A stretch of DNA of 64,000 nucleotides, taken from CBDBCU01 sp965203435 (GTDB lineage Bacteria > Chloroflexota > Dehalococcoidia > Lucifugimonadales > UBA3495). Numbering within the stretch: the first letter of the stretch is position 1; each line of letters opens with the position of its first letter. The DNA is taken from positions 434,001 through 498,000 of the forward strand of contig CBDBCU010000008.1 in NCBI GenBank assembly GCA_965203435.1. The letters are read 5' to 3'. The translations under genes were made by a program, and so were the position numbers. Below the pieces are notes generated by a model. It was given only the letters and a program-made list of their open reading frames with translations, was not told the DNA's origin and ran no database searches. This document shows, in pieces, positions 7,824 through 16,401 of the stretch.

Positions 7824-8987
7824 ATGCCCATCCTCGGCCGCTTTGCCTACCGCCTTTATGGGGCCGCCGGCAGCCTGCTGGTGGCATTAGTCGTTATGTT
7901 CATCCTCTTTCCGCCCCTCGCCACCGCTTGGCACACCGCCCTGTTCGTCAGCCAGGTGCTGCCCTCCCCGGTCAAACCGCAAGCCTGGTTCACCGCCGCG
8001 CCGCAGCGGCAGCAAGTAACCTATCCGCGGCCCGACGGACAAGGCGCGGCCGATATTTACGCCATTCCGGACGGCCAGCGGCGGGCCGGCCTGCTGGTCT
8101 TTCTGGGGGCCAACGCCGCCGGCCGCGACGATCCGGATGTAGTGAACTTCGGCCAGGCTTTGGCCCGGGCCGGCTTTGCCGTAATGCTCAGCTGGTCGCC
8201 CACGATGGGGGAGCGCAACAATGTGGATCCGGCGGAAATTGACAATCTGGCCTGGGCTTTTCAGCACTTGCGGAGTCAGGACTATGTCGACCCGGAACGG
8301 GTCGGGATGGCCGGCTTTTCGGTCGGCGGCTCCTTTGTGCTGGTCGCCGCCGCCAATCCCCGCATCCGGGACAATGTGGCCTTTGTCAATTCCTTTGGCG
8401 GCTACTATGATGCCCCGGACTTTTTCCGGCAGATTGCCAGCAATTCCAAGTTCAGCGCCGGCAGTCCCCCCGAACCCTGGACGGTCGACCCGCTGACCCG
8501 CCGGGTCTTTGCCAACGAACTGATCGAGGTAGTCAATGACCCGGTGGAACGGCAATTTTTGACCCGCCGCTTTGTGGAGGGCGCGGCCGATGAGGATGCC
8601 GCCGCCCCGGCCGATTGGTCAGAACAAGGCAAACTTTCCCGCCGCATTTTAGAGGGGACGACCCCGGAACAGGCGGCGGAATTGTTCGAGCAGATGCCGG
8701 ATTCTTTCCGCCAGGGCTTGGCCGACATTTCCCCCAGCGTCCACCTGCCGCAGGTGCAGGCCCAACTGCTGATTATGCATGATGTGGGCGATCCGCTGAT
8801 CCCGGTAGGCGAATCCCGCCGGCTGATTCAGGCATTGCGGAAATCCGGCCGGCCCGGCGTCCGTTACACCGAAACGGCCATCTTTGACCATGTAAGGCCG
8901 GGCAGTTCCGGCAACCTGTGGGAACTGGCAAAAGGCGCCGGCCAGCTCTACCGCCATCTATACGGAATAATGCGCTTGGCGGCGTAA
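7824..8987 (+). CDS. Alpha/beta hydrolase (dienelactone-hydrolase-like), membrane anchored
   Basis: A 387-residue serine hydrolase with one N-terminal membrane segment (about residues 13-35), so the enzyme is probably tethered with its catalytic domain outside. The nucleophile elbow is GFSVGG, the acid is in MHDVGDPLIP and the histidine in IFDHVRPG, completing a Ser-Asp-His triad. An inserted helical lid (about 215-300) is rich in D, E and A. The ribosome binding site is weak. Substrate unknown; an ester or lactone is expected from the fold. Confidence 0.8.
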   Translation: MPILGRFAYRLYGAAGSLLVALVVMFILFPPLATAWHTALFVSQVLPSPVKPQAWFTAAPQRQQVTYPRPDGQGAADIYAIPDGQRRAGLLVFLGANAAGRDDPDVVNFGQALARAGFAVMLSWSPTMGERNNVDPAEIDNLAWAFQHLRSQDYVDPERVGMAGFSVGGSFVLVAAANPRIRDNVAFVNSFGGYYDAPDFFRQIASNSKFSAGSPPEPWTVDPLTRRVFANELIEVVNDPVERQFLTRRFVEGAADEDAAAPADWSEQGKLSRRILEGTTPEQAAELFEQMPDSFRQGLADISPSVHLPQVQAQLLIMHDVGDPLIPVGESRRLIQALRKSGRPGVRYTETAIFDHVRPGSSGNLWELAKGAGQLYRHLYGIMRLAA

Positions 8988-9024
8988 CCGGGAAAATCGG
9001 TTTTCCGTTCTGTTGCAGCGTATC

Positions 9025-9123
9025 ATTCCGCTCACCCTGAACTGGTTGAAGGGTCGTCCCGGAACCGGCTAATCCGCTCACCCTGAACTGGTTGAAGGGG
9101 CATCCTGAACCTGTTGAAGGATG
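9025..9123. repeat. Triplet of the CACCCTGAACTGGTTGAAGG repeat
   Basis: Three head-to-tail copies (TCACCCTGAACTGGTTG twice, CATCCTGAACCTGTTG once) lie between the hydrolase and the next gene; no other content in 8988-9172. Confidence 0.85.
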
Positions 9124-9172
9124 AATACCCGGCAATAGAACGGAAATCGGGAATTATAGTGAGGTGACCCTT

Positions 9173-9577
9173 ATGTCCGAACCGCCAGCCCGCTGCGCCG
9201 CCTGCGGCCGGGATTTTGAGGATAGGCCCGTTAATCCGGCCGCCAATCCCGCCGCCCGGAATCCTAATCCGCCGGAGCCGCAAAACTTTGCCGAACGGGG
9301 ACTCCAGGAACATAACCGATTGCTGGCTGCCTTGTCCGCCCAGTTGGAATCCCTGCCGGCGCGGCTGGCGGCTGGGATGGCGGAGGATGGGGAATTGCGG
9401 GATTTGCTGGCGAGGCTGCGGGATAACCTGCGCCCCCGGCATGGCTTGTGCATTGACGGCAACTGCGTCCTGTGCCGGGTGCAGGAGGCGGCCATCAAGG
9501 AACACGTGGTAGCCTATATTGAGTGGAAAGTCCCCGGCACCACGCAAAAGCTGCGCCAGGCTAGGCAAGGGAATTAA
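9173..9577 (+). CDS. Hypothetical protein with CxxC zinc-ribbon-like ends
   Basis: A 134-residue soluble protein. An N-terminal CAACG knuckle (about residues 9-13), a P/N-rich linker, a helical middle (about 45-85) and a second cysteine cluster LCIDGNCVLC near residue 100 suggest a zinc-binding fold. ATG 9173 has GAGGTG six bases upstream; the GTG inside that site is not used. No family recognised. Confidence 0.6.
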   Translation: MSEPPARCAACGRDFEDRPVNPAANPAARNPNPPEPQNFAERGLQEHNRLLAALSAQLESLPARLAAGMAEDGELRDLLARLRDNLRPRHGLCIDGNCVLCRVQEAAIKEHVVAYIEWKVPGTTQKLRQARQGN

Positions 9578-9589
9578 CAGGGCGGCGGG

Positions 9590-9853
9590 TCAGTCCCCAA
9601 TCAGCCCCCTATCCCGCAGGAGGGCGATGTAGTCGTCCAACCCCAGGGTGCAACGGATAGCGTCCCGCAACTGCGCCGGGGTCAGGGCCAGCTGCTGGGC
9701 AATATGGTAAAAGGGATTGTCCTTGCGACCCTGCGACCGATAGGTAGTGCGGATTTTATGCCCCTGGTAATAGAACTCCGCCCGCAGATGCCTACCCTGG
9801 CGGGTCCGCATCCGGAACTTGGTCACCAGGCGGTCAAACTCCCGATCCGTCAT
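9590..9853 (-). CDS. HicA-like putative toxin partner
   Basis: An 87-residue basic protein. The central stretch RHLRAEFYYQGHKIRTT...HIAQQL looks like a small double-stranded-RNA-binding fold of the HicA type (strand-turn-strand then helix), although the HicA glycine-serine-histidine loop is not clear. Its ATG overlaps the stop of the upstream HicB-like gene in an ATGA, so the two are translationally coupled as in toxin-antitoxin modules. Toxin function is inference. Confidence 0.55.
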   Translation of the reverse strand: MTDREFDRLVTKFRMRTRQGRHLRAEFYYQGHKIRTTYRSQGRKDNPFYHIAQQLALTPAQLRDAIRCTLGLDDYIALLRDRGLIGD

Positions 9854-10185
9854 ACCTTTTCAATTTTTCCTTGCAGAACTTCCCAAACCTCTTGCAGCCC
9901 CTTCCCGAGGCGATGCTGATCCTCCTCCAAGGAAAAGTAAAGGTCGGCGATGGCGTAGCGCAGTTCGGCAACGGCTTCGGCCGCGTCATCGCCATACCCG
10001 AACTCGTTCAGCCCCACGGCCTCGGCCAGGATGAAACCCTCGGTCTCAAAGACGACGACCTCGATCGGCGCTTTTACCCGTAGCCGGTCATCGGCCAGGG
10101 ATTCCAGCTTAATGCGGGCCGGCAGGGTCAGGGCAGGGGACAGGTCGCCGGTTGCGCGGTCGATAACGCTATGTTCTTGAGTCAA
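9850..10185 (-). CDS. HicB-like putative antitoxin
   Basis: A 111-residue acidic protein with the HicB-like core: a strand ending EGFILAEAVGLNEFGYG, then a DDAAEAVAEL helix, as in FGYGDTxEEAxxxL motifs of HicB-family antitoxins. It starts with TTG, supported by GGAGGA five bases upstream. First gene of a two-gene unit with the HicA-like gene. A related protein without a partner is encoded at 30152-30469. Confidence 0.6.
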   Translation of the reverse strand: MTQEHSVIDRATGDLSPALTLPARIKLESLADDRLRVKAPIEVVVFETEGFILAEAVGLNEFGYGDDAAEAVAELRYAIADLYFSLEEDQHRLGKGLQEVWEVLQGKIEKV

Positions 10186-10261
10186 AACGCTCCTCCGGAG
10201 GCCGGTTGGGGGAAAGGGCGGTTTTGCCGTTGCCGGGGTAGGTCAACGCTTTTTTAATTAA

Positions 10262-10372
10262 CATGGATGAACAGGATAGACAGGATTTTAGGTATCTGAT
10301 TAGAACGGTAATGGCGGTCAACAACCTTTCTATACAGACACCAAATCCTGTCTATCCTGTCTATCCATGTTT
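10262..10372. repeat. Inverted repeat of the ACATGGATAGACAGGAT family
   Basis: Left arm ACATGGATgaacaGGATAGACAGGAT and right arm ATCCTGTCTATCCTGTC...CCATGT form a ~110-base palindromic element. Related halves lie at 18493-18540 and 20355-20395. Confidence 0.8.
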
Positions 10373-10399
10373 GAATCGGGAAAGACGGTTGCGGTGGCA

Positions 10400-11407
10400 T
10401 TACGCCCCACTTCCCCCATCATCCTCAGCGGCCGGCGGCCTATTATCCTCAACATCAGCCGCCGCCGGCATATCATCATCCACTTCAACCGGCGGCGGCG
10501 GGGCAAAGGGGGATTGGTAGGGTTCTCCGGCGTCGGCGGCTACGGCGGCGCCCATAGCGGTGATGGCTACTTCAATCTGGTCATCCTCCGGTTGGCGGGT
10601 GGTCAGCCGTTGCAGCCACAGCCCCGGTTGCGCCAGCAGCCGGGCCACCAACCAGCCGGGATGCACCCCGCTGAAACGGATGATTTCGTAGCTGACCGCC
10701 GCCACGACCGGCAGCAGCAATATCCGGGACAGGATGCGCCATTCCAAATCGGGCCGGCCCAGAAAGGCAAAGACCACTACCGACACCAATACCACCGTCA
10801 GCAGAAAGGCGGTGCCGCAGCGGGGATGCGGCGTGCCAAACCGGCGGACATTCGCCACCGTCAAAGCCAAGCCCGCCTCGTAAGCGTGGACCGCCATGTG
10901 TTCCGCCCCGTGATAAGCGAATACCCGCCGAATATCCTTGAGCCGCCCGATGCCGCCGATATAGCCCACTAGAATCAGCAGGCGCAGGCCGCCCTCGATC
11001 AGGTTGCTTACTAAATCCGAGGCGATAAAAGGGTCGATCAGTCGCACCAGCAGCAGGGGCAGGACAAAGAAAATCCCGATGCCGAGGAGGAGGGATAGGC
11101 CCAGGGTAAGGCCCAAGGCCCAGCCGGGAACATCGCCATCGCCGCCATCCTGCTCCTCGCCGGCCAGGACGGCGGAACGGTTCAGGGCTTTGAGGCCCAG
11201 CACCAAAGTTTCCAGCAGGGTCAGTACGCCGCGCAGTAGTGGGATGCGGCGGACGGAGCCGGTAAAGGCGCTGTTCAGGGGTTCGTGGCAGTGGTAAATG
11301 CTGCCGTCGGGCCGCCGCACCGCCAGGCTGAAAAAGCGGCGGCCGCGGATCATCACGCCCTCAATAACGGCCTGTCCGCCATAGGTGAACCGGGGTTGCT
11401 CTGCCAC
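10400..11407 (-). CDS. DUF1385 family membrane protein (YqhQ-like)
   Basis: A 335-residue membrane protein. The diagnostic N-terminus GGQAVIEGVMIRG and the central AYHGAEHMAVHAYEAG and RCGTAFLL motifs identify DUF1385/YqhQ. At least four membrane segments are visible (about 45-65, 90-125, 130-150, 200-250). The C-terminal ~60 residues are low-complexity, acidic and proline-rich. In Chloroflexota and Firmicutes it is often near rpmE and prfA, as here. Function unknown. GTG start with a weak ribosome binding site. Confidence 0.88.
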   Translation of the reverse strand: MAEQPRFTYGGQAVIEGVMIRGRRFFSLAVRRPDGSIYHCHEPLNSAFTGSVRRIPLLRGVLTLLETLVLGLKALNRSAVLAGEEQDGGDGDVPGWALGLTLGLSLLLGIGIFFVLPLLLVRLIDPFIASDLVSNLIEGGLRLLILVGYIGGIGRLKDIRRVFAYHGAEHMAVHAYEAGLALTVANVRRFGTPHPRCGTAFLLTVVLVSVVVFAFLGRPDLEWRILSRILLLPVVAAVSYEIIRFSGVHPGWLVARLLAQPGLWLQRLTTRQPEDDQIEVAITAMGAAVAADAGEPYQSPFAPPPPVEVDDDMPAAADVEDNRPPAAEDDGGSGA

Positions 11408-11494
11408 TGCTGCGCCGCCTTAAGGCCCGTAACCGGTTTTCCCGGGATTGCCGACTTTCCCCGGGATTGTCGACCGTCTTTCCCGGGATTCTCT

Positions 11495-11595
11495 ACCGTC
11501 CTTCCCGCTTACGCGGGAATCCGGGACGGTACTGAAAAGACCAGTCCTTTGCCGCCCAACCGCCGCTGGATTCCCGCTTACGCGGGAATGACGGT
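11495..11595. repeat. ~100-bp inverted-repeat element, spacer type A
   Basis: One of two full elements in the gap 11408-11894. A shorter arm pair with only a 17-base centre lies between them at 11643-11710. Confidence 0.9.
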
Positions 11596-11719
11596 CGATC
11601 GGTGCCGAATTCCCGTTGGCTCCGGGCGGACGGTAAATGCCCTACCGTCCTTCCCGCGCAAGCGGGAATCCAGAAATGCCGCGGATTCCCCTTGGCATCG
11701 GGCGGACGGTGAACGACCT

Positions 11720-11820
11720 ACCGTCCTTCCCGCGTAAGCGGGAATCCAGGACGGTACTGAAAAGACCAGCCCTTTGCCGCCCAACCTACGCCGTATTCCC
11801 GCTTGCGCGGGAATGACGGT
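11720..11820. repeat. ~100-bp inverted-repeat element, spacer type A
   Basis: Second full element between DUF1385 and rpmE. Its right arm carries GCTTGCGC in place of GCTTACGC. Confidence 0.9.
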
Positions 11821-11894
11821 AAGGGATGGGCAGGACGGTTTATCGATGATTGCCCGCAATTTCCCCGATAGCCAACGGCCGCCCGGGCGGCCGG

Positions 11895-12095
11895 CTACTG
11901 GAGGTTGTAGCGCCGCCGCAGCCGCTCGATGCGGCCCTGGGTGTCCACGATGCGCTGTTCCCCGGTGTAAAAGGGATGGCACTTGCTGCACACTTCCACC
12001 CGCAGGGCCGGCTTGGTGGCCCCGGTCTGAAAGGTGTGGCCGCAGGAACAGGTTACCGTGGCGCTGTAAAACTGAGGGTGAATGTCGGCTTTCAT
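11895..12095 (-). CDS. rpmE: 50S ribosomal protein L31
   Basis: A 66-residue L31 of the zinc-binding (C+) type: C16, C18, C36 and C39 form the zinc site, and the start MKADIHPQFY is characteristic. It sits on the large ribosomal subunit near the central protuberance. Third gene of the L21-L27-L31 run, three bases after rpmA. Retention of all four cysteines means it is the zinc-replete form. Confidence 0.97.
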   Translation of the reverse strand: MKADIHPQFYSATVTCSCGHTFQTGATKPALRVEVCSKCHPFYTGEQRIVDTQGRIERLRRRYNLQ

Positions 12096-12098
12096 CGG

Positions 12099-12359
12099 CT
12101 AGACCTCGACCGGGTACACGCTGACCTGGCGGCGGCCCTTGCTGGCCCACTCGAACTTGACCTTGCCGTCGGTCTTGGCGTAGATGGTATAGTCCCGGCC
12201 CAGGCCCACATTGTGGCCCGGGCGGATGCGGGTGCCGCGCTGCCGGATCAGGATATTGCCGGCGACGACCGCTTCGCCGCCGTATTTTTTCACGCCCAGG
12301 CGTTTGGCGTTGCTGTCGCGGCCGTTGTTGGTGCTGCCGCCGGCTTTCTTGTGCGCCAT
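12099..12359 (-). CDS. rpmA: 50S ribosomal protein L27
   Basis: An 86-residue L27, identified by MAHKKAGGSTNNGRDS and the NILIRQRGTR motif. The N-terminal tail reaches the peptidyl transferase centre. There is no Firmicutes-type N-terminal extension needing processing: the mature-type AHKK sequence follows the first methionine directly. Lies between rplU and rpmE in one operon. Confidence 0.98.
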   Translation of the reverse strand: MAHKKAGGSTNNGRDSNAKRLGVKKYGGEAVVAGNILIRQRGTRIRPGHNVGLGRDYTIYAKTDGKVKFEWASKGRRQVSVYPVEV

Positions 12360-12365
12360 AGGGAA

Positions 12366-12686
12366 TTAACCTCCGGCTTGGATAGCCTGGATGACCAGGC
12401 GGGTGTAGTTCTGGCGATGGCCGCGCTTGCGGCGGTAGCGGGTTTTGGCCTTATACTTAAAGACCATCAGCTTCTTGTCCTGGTAGTGGGACTGCACCTG
12501 CGCCACCACCTTGGCCCCGGCCACCCAGGGATTGCCGAAACGGACGGCGCCGCCGTCGGAAAGGGCCAGGACTTCGTCGAACTCTGCCGAGTCGCCTACG
12601 GCCAACGGCAACAGTTCCACATCCAGCACATCGCCGGGCTGGACGCGGTACTGCTTGCCGCCGGTCTTGAAAATCGCGTAATTCAT
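12366..12686 (-). CDS. rplU: 50S ribosomal protein L21
   Basis: A 106-residue L21: MNYAIFKTGGKQYRV at the start and the basic KAKTRYRRKRGHRQ with the family's RxGHRQxYT signature near residues 85-95. It binds 23S rRNA next to L20. First gene of the operon, with a consensus promoter just upstream (12709-12737). Confidence 0.98.
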   Translation of the reverse strand: MNYAIFKTGGKQYRVQPGDVLDVELLPLAVGDSAEFDEVLALSDGGAVRFGNPWVAGAKVVAQVQSHYQDKKLMVFKYKAKTRYRRKRGHRQNYTRLVIQAIQAGG

Positions 12687-12708
12687 AGCAAATCAACCTC
12701 GCGCCGGG

Positions 12709-12737
12709 ATTATAAAGGGAAAAAGGGCGGGTGTCAA
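12709..12737 (-). promoter_or_regulatory. Strong sigma70-type promoter for rplU-rpmA-rpmE
   Basis: On the minus strand: TTGACA, exactly 17 bases, TATAAT. Both hexamers match consensus, as expected for a ribosomal protein operon. Confidence 0.9.
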
Positions 12738-12816
12738 TGGGGGATTTGGGGGAATTTTTGGAACCGGGGAAATTCCTGATTTGCGGGGTGGGATAGGGTA
12801 GCAACCCAGAGAATAG

Positions 12817-12843
12817 CGGGCCGTTTGTGGCAAACAGCCCGCC
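12817..12843 (-). terminator. Possible terminator hairpin
   Basis: GCGGGC..GTTTG-tgg-CAAAC..GCCCGC, between the small basic gene and the rplU promoter. No clear T-run follows, so termination efficiency is uncertain. Confidence 0.45.
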
Positions 12844-12854
12844 GGAGGGCAGGG

Positions 12855-13046
12855 TCAGGAGCGATGCCGGTCGCGAATGGCCCGAAACCGGGCTTGCCGC
12901 GCCGATTCGTTAGCTTTGCGGACAGCCTTGCGGGCGGCGGAGGTCATCTCTTTGGTAACCCGCCGCGTCCGCCCAATCCGGGACGAGCCGCGGGATGCCC
13001 CGTGTCCGACCTTGCTATTGGCAATAAGTGCCATGCTCAGTTTCAT
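12855..13046 (-). CDS. Small basic protein, unknown
   Basis: A 63-residue, highly basic, serine- and arginine-rich protein (motifs GHGASRGSS, RVTKEMTSAARKAVRKA). ATG 13046 has GAGGAC six bases upstream and overlaps the 3' end of the protease gene by about 30 bases in another frame. The pair is therefore probably co-transcribed. It could bind nucleic acid; nothing more can be said. Confidence 0.55.
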   Translation of the reverse strand: MKLSMALIANSKVGHGASRGSSRIGRTRRVTKEMTSAARKAVRKANESARQARFRAIRDRHRS

Positions 13047-13938
13047 TTTCGTCCTCTGTTGCCAAAAGGGAATCATCCTCCCTTTCGACGTCGGCATCGG
13101 TGGTCGGTAGAACCGCCTTTATAAGTATCCCTCGGTTAATTACCTCAAGGCACAGGCTTTCCAACCTGGTAGGCAAGTGATCGACATTCTTTAAGCCGAT
13201 CCGCTGAGCTTCCTCTACATCAATTATATGACCGTGGTCGGGATACTCCCAGACCAATTTCTCTACAACGTCGTCGACGGCGGAACTATCTTGTTCCAAT
13301 GGACTCCAACGCCGTATAGTCTCCCTAGCGTACTGCTGGCTGACGGTCAAATACCGAACTGCCTCCCCCAATTCCCGGTAGTTCACCGAGTTGTAAAGGG
13401 CTCCCGCTACAGGGGATAATGCCCCGGTAGCGTATTCCATAGTATGGGCTACATCCATGCCGGCTTGTTCCAGCAAGAACAGCACCATAAGCTCAAAAGT
13501 CTCGATGTAATAGGTTCTCAAATACTCCAGACCTTTGACAATCTCTAAGGGAGACCGACGGTCTGCACTGCCGGTGAGGTCAGGTACTTGAGGGTCAAGG
13601 GGTCCCAACTCCCCAAACTGCCCTAAGGAAATCCGGTTAGCAGATAGGGCAATCAAAGTGGCGGCACTTTTGGCTCGAGCGGGAACCAGCACCTCCAATT
13701 CTTTGCAACTCGCCCGGATGGCCTTGGCGATATGAAAGGCAAACTCGATGTAACCGCCGCGGGAGTTCAGGATGAGCGACAAAGCTTCCTGATCGCCGAT
13801 ACTGTCAAGCGCGGAGGCGACCTGCACAAAAGAATCGGCGTCAATATCCGCGTTCAACACCAGCACGGCGTTGCCCGTAGCGTTGGCAAGATTTACCAAG
13901 CGTTCCGCGACAGTTTTGTCCTGTTCGGGTTCTACCAT
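13015..13938 (-). CDS. SDH-family Clp-fold serine protease
   Basis: A 307-residue protein of the serine dehydrogenase proteinase (SDH_sah, PF01972) group, a Clp/crotonase-fold peptidase. Seen: ILNSRGGYIEFA (oxyanion and substrate strand), VPARAKSAATLIALSA with the probable nucleophile S91, and the family signature GELGPLDPQ. No signal peptide or clear membrane segment, so cytoplasmic. The C-terminal tail is acidic (DADVEREDDSLLATEDENE). ATG 13938 follows GGAG by five bases. Codon use is visibly more A/T-rich than in neighbours, hinting at transfer. Substrate unknown; homologues occur in mobile and defence contexts. Confidence 0.85.
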   Translation of the reverse strand: MVEPEQDKTVAERLVNLANATGNAVLVLNADIDADSFVQVASALDSIGDQEALSLILNSRGGYIEFAFHIAKAIRASCKELEVLVPARAKSAATLIALSANRISLGQFGELGPLDPQVPDLTGSADRRSPLEIVKGLEYLRTYYIETFELMVLFLLEQAGMDVAHTMEYATGALSPVAGALYNSVNYRELGEAVRYLTVSQQYARETIRRWSPLEQDSSAVDDVVEKLVWEYPDHGHIIDVEEAQRIGLKNVDHLPTRLESLCLEVINRGILIKAVLPTTDADVEREDDSLLATEDENETEHGTYCQ

Positions 13939-13950
13939 AACGCGCTCCAA

Positions 13951-14172
13951 GGGATCCGAGGGTATCTTGCCCTTACTTTAGCAGGCAGTTTTTGCCTTGT
14001 CAAGGTCCTCCGGCGGCCAATCCAGGGTCTTTTAGTTTTCCGCCAAGATCCTTAAATCCCTGTTCTCTCCGAGCTGGTCGCCGGGGCGGTTGGCCGTGGG
14101 GCAAGCTCACCAAGAAAAGATTTTCCCGGGCATAATCCGATAATTAAAAGACCCTCCGGCGGCCAATCCCCC
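13951..14172. other. Gap without recognisable gene
   Basis: Contains the 17-base phrase CTCCGGCGGCCAATCC twice (about 14009 and 14155) and an AT-rich stretch; no ORF or hairpin that can be supported. Confidence 0.4.
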
Positions 14173-15249
14173 CTAAAACCCCCACGCCACCCCCAGCTCG
14201 CCGCAGGTGTCGCGCAGCCAATCTATTACTTCCGGGTGCAGGGGGATGCCCTCGTGCCGGCGGATGGCTTCCATTTCCGCCTCGGGCTGGCCGGCGACCA
14301 GCACCCGGTCGTGGCCCGGAGCCGGTTTAGTGGCCTTCATCATCCGCAGCCAGCCGTCCATTTCATCCTTGAAATGCTCCGGATCGTCAAAGCCGGAAAT
14401 GTTGTACGCCGCCACATAATGGCCGAAATTGGGCCGGCCGGGGGCGGCCCCATAGCCAAAACCGGTCAATACGCCGGCCAAAATATCCACTACGCAGGCC
14501 AGGCCGTAGCCCTTGTGGGAACCCAACTCCCGGGTCGCCCCCATAGGCAGCAGATGGTAGTTGGGCGGCACCGGCACTTCCTCCATAATGGGCGTCCCGT
14601 CCTCGGTAGCCAGCCAGCCCGGTTCCAGGTCCGCGCCCAGCCGCCGGGCAATCTCAATCTTGTTTTGGGCTACCGAACTGGTGGCGGCGTCAAAGACGAA
14701 GGGCGGTTCGTTGCGGGCGGGAACGGCGACGGCGATGGGATTAGTGCCAAGACGGGGTTCCGCGCCGAAAGTCGGCACCATCCGCGGCGGCGCGCTGGTC
14801 ATACAGACGCCAATCATATCGTGTTCCAAAGCCAGCATCGCATGGTAAGAGGCCATCCCCAAATGGCGGGAATTGCCCACCGTTACCATCCCCACGCCGG
14901 ACTGCCGGGCTTTTTCAATGGCAATTTCCATCGCCTTGGGGGTGACGATGATGCCCAGGCCCCGGTCGGAGTCCAGGCTGGCGGTGCTGGCCGTTTCCCG
15001 GACAATGCGGATTTCCGGCCGGGGATTGATTTCCCCCCGCTGATAGCCGCCCAGGTAACTGCGGAGCATATTGGAAACGCCGTGGCTGTCCACGCCGCGC
15101 AGGTCGGCCACGGTCAGCACATCCGCCCCCAGCACGGCGTCCGCCGGGGGGACGCCCACTTTCTCAAAAATGGCGGCCACTACCCCTTTCAGGGCATCGC
15201 CCGGCACGGTAACGGCATCCTCCAGGTTGACGCGGAATCGGGGCAGCAC
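14173..15249 (-). CDS. Ldh-family malate/lactate/ureidoglycolate dehydrogenase
   Basis: A 358-residue NAD(P)-dependent 2-hydroxyacid dehydrogenase of the type-2 malate/L-sulfolactate family, not the Rossmann lactate dehydrogenases. Landmarks: DLRGVDSHGVSNMLRSY near residue 50, GMVTVGNSRHLGMASYH near 120 with the catalytic histidine, LGTNPIAVAVPA near 168 and GSHKGYGLA near 245. GTG start with AGGAGG six bases upstream. Substrate is probably a 2-hydroxy acid such as malate, sulfolactate or 2,3-diketogulonate. Monocistronic. Confidence 0.92.
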   Translation of the reverse strand: MLPRFRVNLEDAVTVPGDALKGVVAAIFEKVGVPPADAVLGADVLTVADLRGVDSHGVSNMLRSYLGGYQRGEINPRPEIRIVRETASTASLDSDRGLGIIVTPKAMEIAIEKARQSGVGMVTVGNSRHLGMASYHAMLALEHDMIGVCMTSAPPRMVPTFGAEPRLGTNPIAVAVPARNEPPFVFDAATSSVAQNKIEIARRLGADLEPGWLATEDGTPIMEEVPVPPNYHLLPMGATRELGSHKGYGLACVVDILAGVLTGFGYGAAPGRPNFGHYVAAYNISGFDDPEHFKDEMDGWLRMMKATKPAPGHDRVLVAGQPEAEMEAIRRHEGIPLHPEVIDWLRDTCGELGVAWGF

Positions 15250-15328
15250 AATCAGCCTCCTTTAGATGGACAGCGGTAAAGGGTCGGTCGTTGACGATTG
15301 GACGGCGGCCGGTTTCCCGCCGGCCGCC

Positions 15329-16111
15329 CTACAGAAAGTCTAAAGCCGCTTGCAAGAATTCTTGCGGCTTTTCAATGTGCGGCAGATGGCCGCAATGGTC
15401 GATGATTACCAGGTCGGAGCCGGGAATAGCCTGTTGGAAAAGATAGCCGCATTCTACCGGAGCCAGTTTATCCTCCCGCCCCCAGAGGATGCGGGTGGGG
15501 ATGTTGACCCGGGCCAGCAGGGACGGCAGTCGAGGGTCGTGCATATAGGGTTTCCAGCTGACCCGTGCCGCCATTTCCCGATTGCGTTCCAGGACGGCCG
15601 CCAGTTCCGGCGTTGGCGGCTGGTCGAACAGCTGCTGATACTCCGGGGCTTGGGCCGGGTCGTGAAAGAGCAGGTCAATAACCTGCTGGGGGCTGATGAT
15701 GAATACATCGGCGATTTCCCCCTGCTGCGGTTTGATGCCGACCGCACCCACCAGCAGCAGTTTGCGGAATACCGGGCCGGCGGCGGCGACCATTTCGGCG
15801 GCCAGCCAGCCGCCCAGGGAAAAGCCAATCGCCCGGCAGCCGTACAAATCCTGGCTTTCCAGAAACCAGTTGTAAAAGGCGGCCAGGTCGTGGATGGTTT
15901 CCAGCCAGTCCGGGCGTTGGGAGCCGCCAAAGCCGGGATGGGAGGGCAGATAGACGGTGTAGCGTTCCGCCAGGGCTTGGGCGTAATGCAGCGGGCCTTC
16001 GCTGCCGCCGGCTCCGTGCAAAATCAGCAGCGGCTCGCCGGAACCGCCCACCAGCAGCTGGATGGGGTTGCCGCCGACCGCCACCGCGGTTTCCTTAAAA
16101 GCAACGGGCAT
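15329..16111 (-). CDS. Alpha/beta hydrolase
   Basis: A 260-residue cytoplasmic hydrolase. Oxyanion region LILHGAGGSEG, nucleophile GFSLGGWLA (serine near residue 98), acid in ILWGREDKL and histidine in DHCGHLPHIE. The pattern resembles meta-cleavage-product hydrolases (MhpC/BphD type) and haloperoxidase-like esterases. GGAGG before the ATG and a good promoter at 16154-16182. It could act with the extradiol-like VOC enzymes, but none is adjacent. Confidence 0.9.
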   Translation of the reverse strand: MPVAFKETAVAVGGNPIQLLVGGSGEPLLILHGAGGSEGPLHYAQALAERYTVYLPSHPGFGGSQRPDWLETIHDLAAFYNWFLESQDLYGCRAIGFSLGGWLAAEMVAAAGPVFRKLLLVGAVGIKPQQGEIADVFIISPQQVIDLLFHDPAQAPEYQQLFDQPPTPELAAVLERNREMAARVSWKPYMHDPRLPSLLARVNIPTRILWGREDKLAPVECGYLFQQAIPGSDLVIIDHCGHLPHIEKPQEFLQAALDFL

Positions 16112-16153
16112 AACGACCGGGCCTCCTGAACTGAACCGAATAAGTCAAGGACA

Positions 16154-16182
16154 ATCTTAACCGCCGGCCCGCCGTTGGTCAA
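16154..16182 (-). promoter_or_regulatory. Sigma70-type promoter for the hydrolase
   Basis: Minus strand TTGACC, 17 bases, TAAGAT. Confidence 0.6.
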
Positions 16183-16247
16183 GGAGGGGATGGGGAATCA
16201 ACGGGGCAATTGTTTATAGCAACCGCCCACTCCCGCCGATACCCCTA

Positions 16248-16349
16248 ACCGTCATTCCCGCGCAAGCGGGAATCTCGAACAGCACTACCTTACGCCGCCA
16301 CATCCTCGGCAAACAACCGCCGGATTCCCGCTTACGCGGGAATGACGGT
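16248..16349. repeat. ~100-bp inverted-repeat element, type B variant
   Basis: Diverged spacer (CAGCACTACCTTACGCC). Lies downstream of the PIN gene stop. Confidence 0.85.
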
Positions 16350-16401
16350 AGGGGGCGGCAGGAATAACGGTAGAGAGACGCAGGAGCGGTTCGCCCGGGC
16401 C

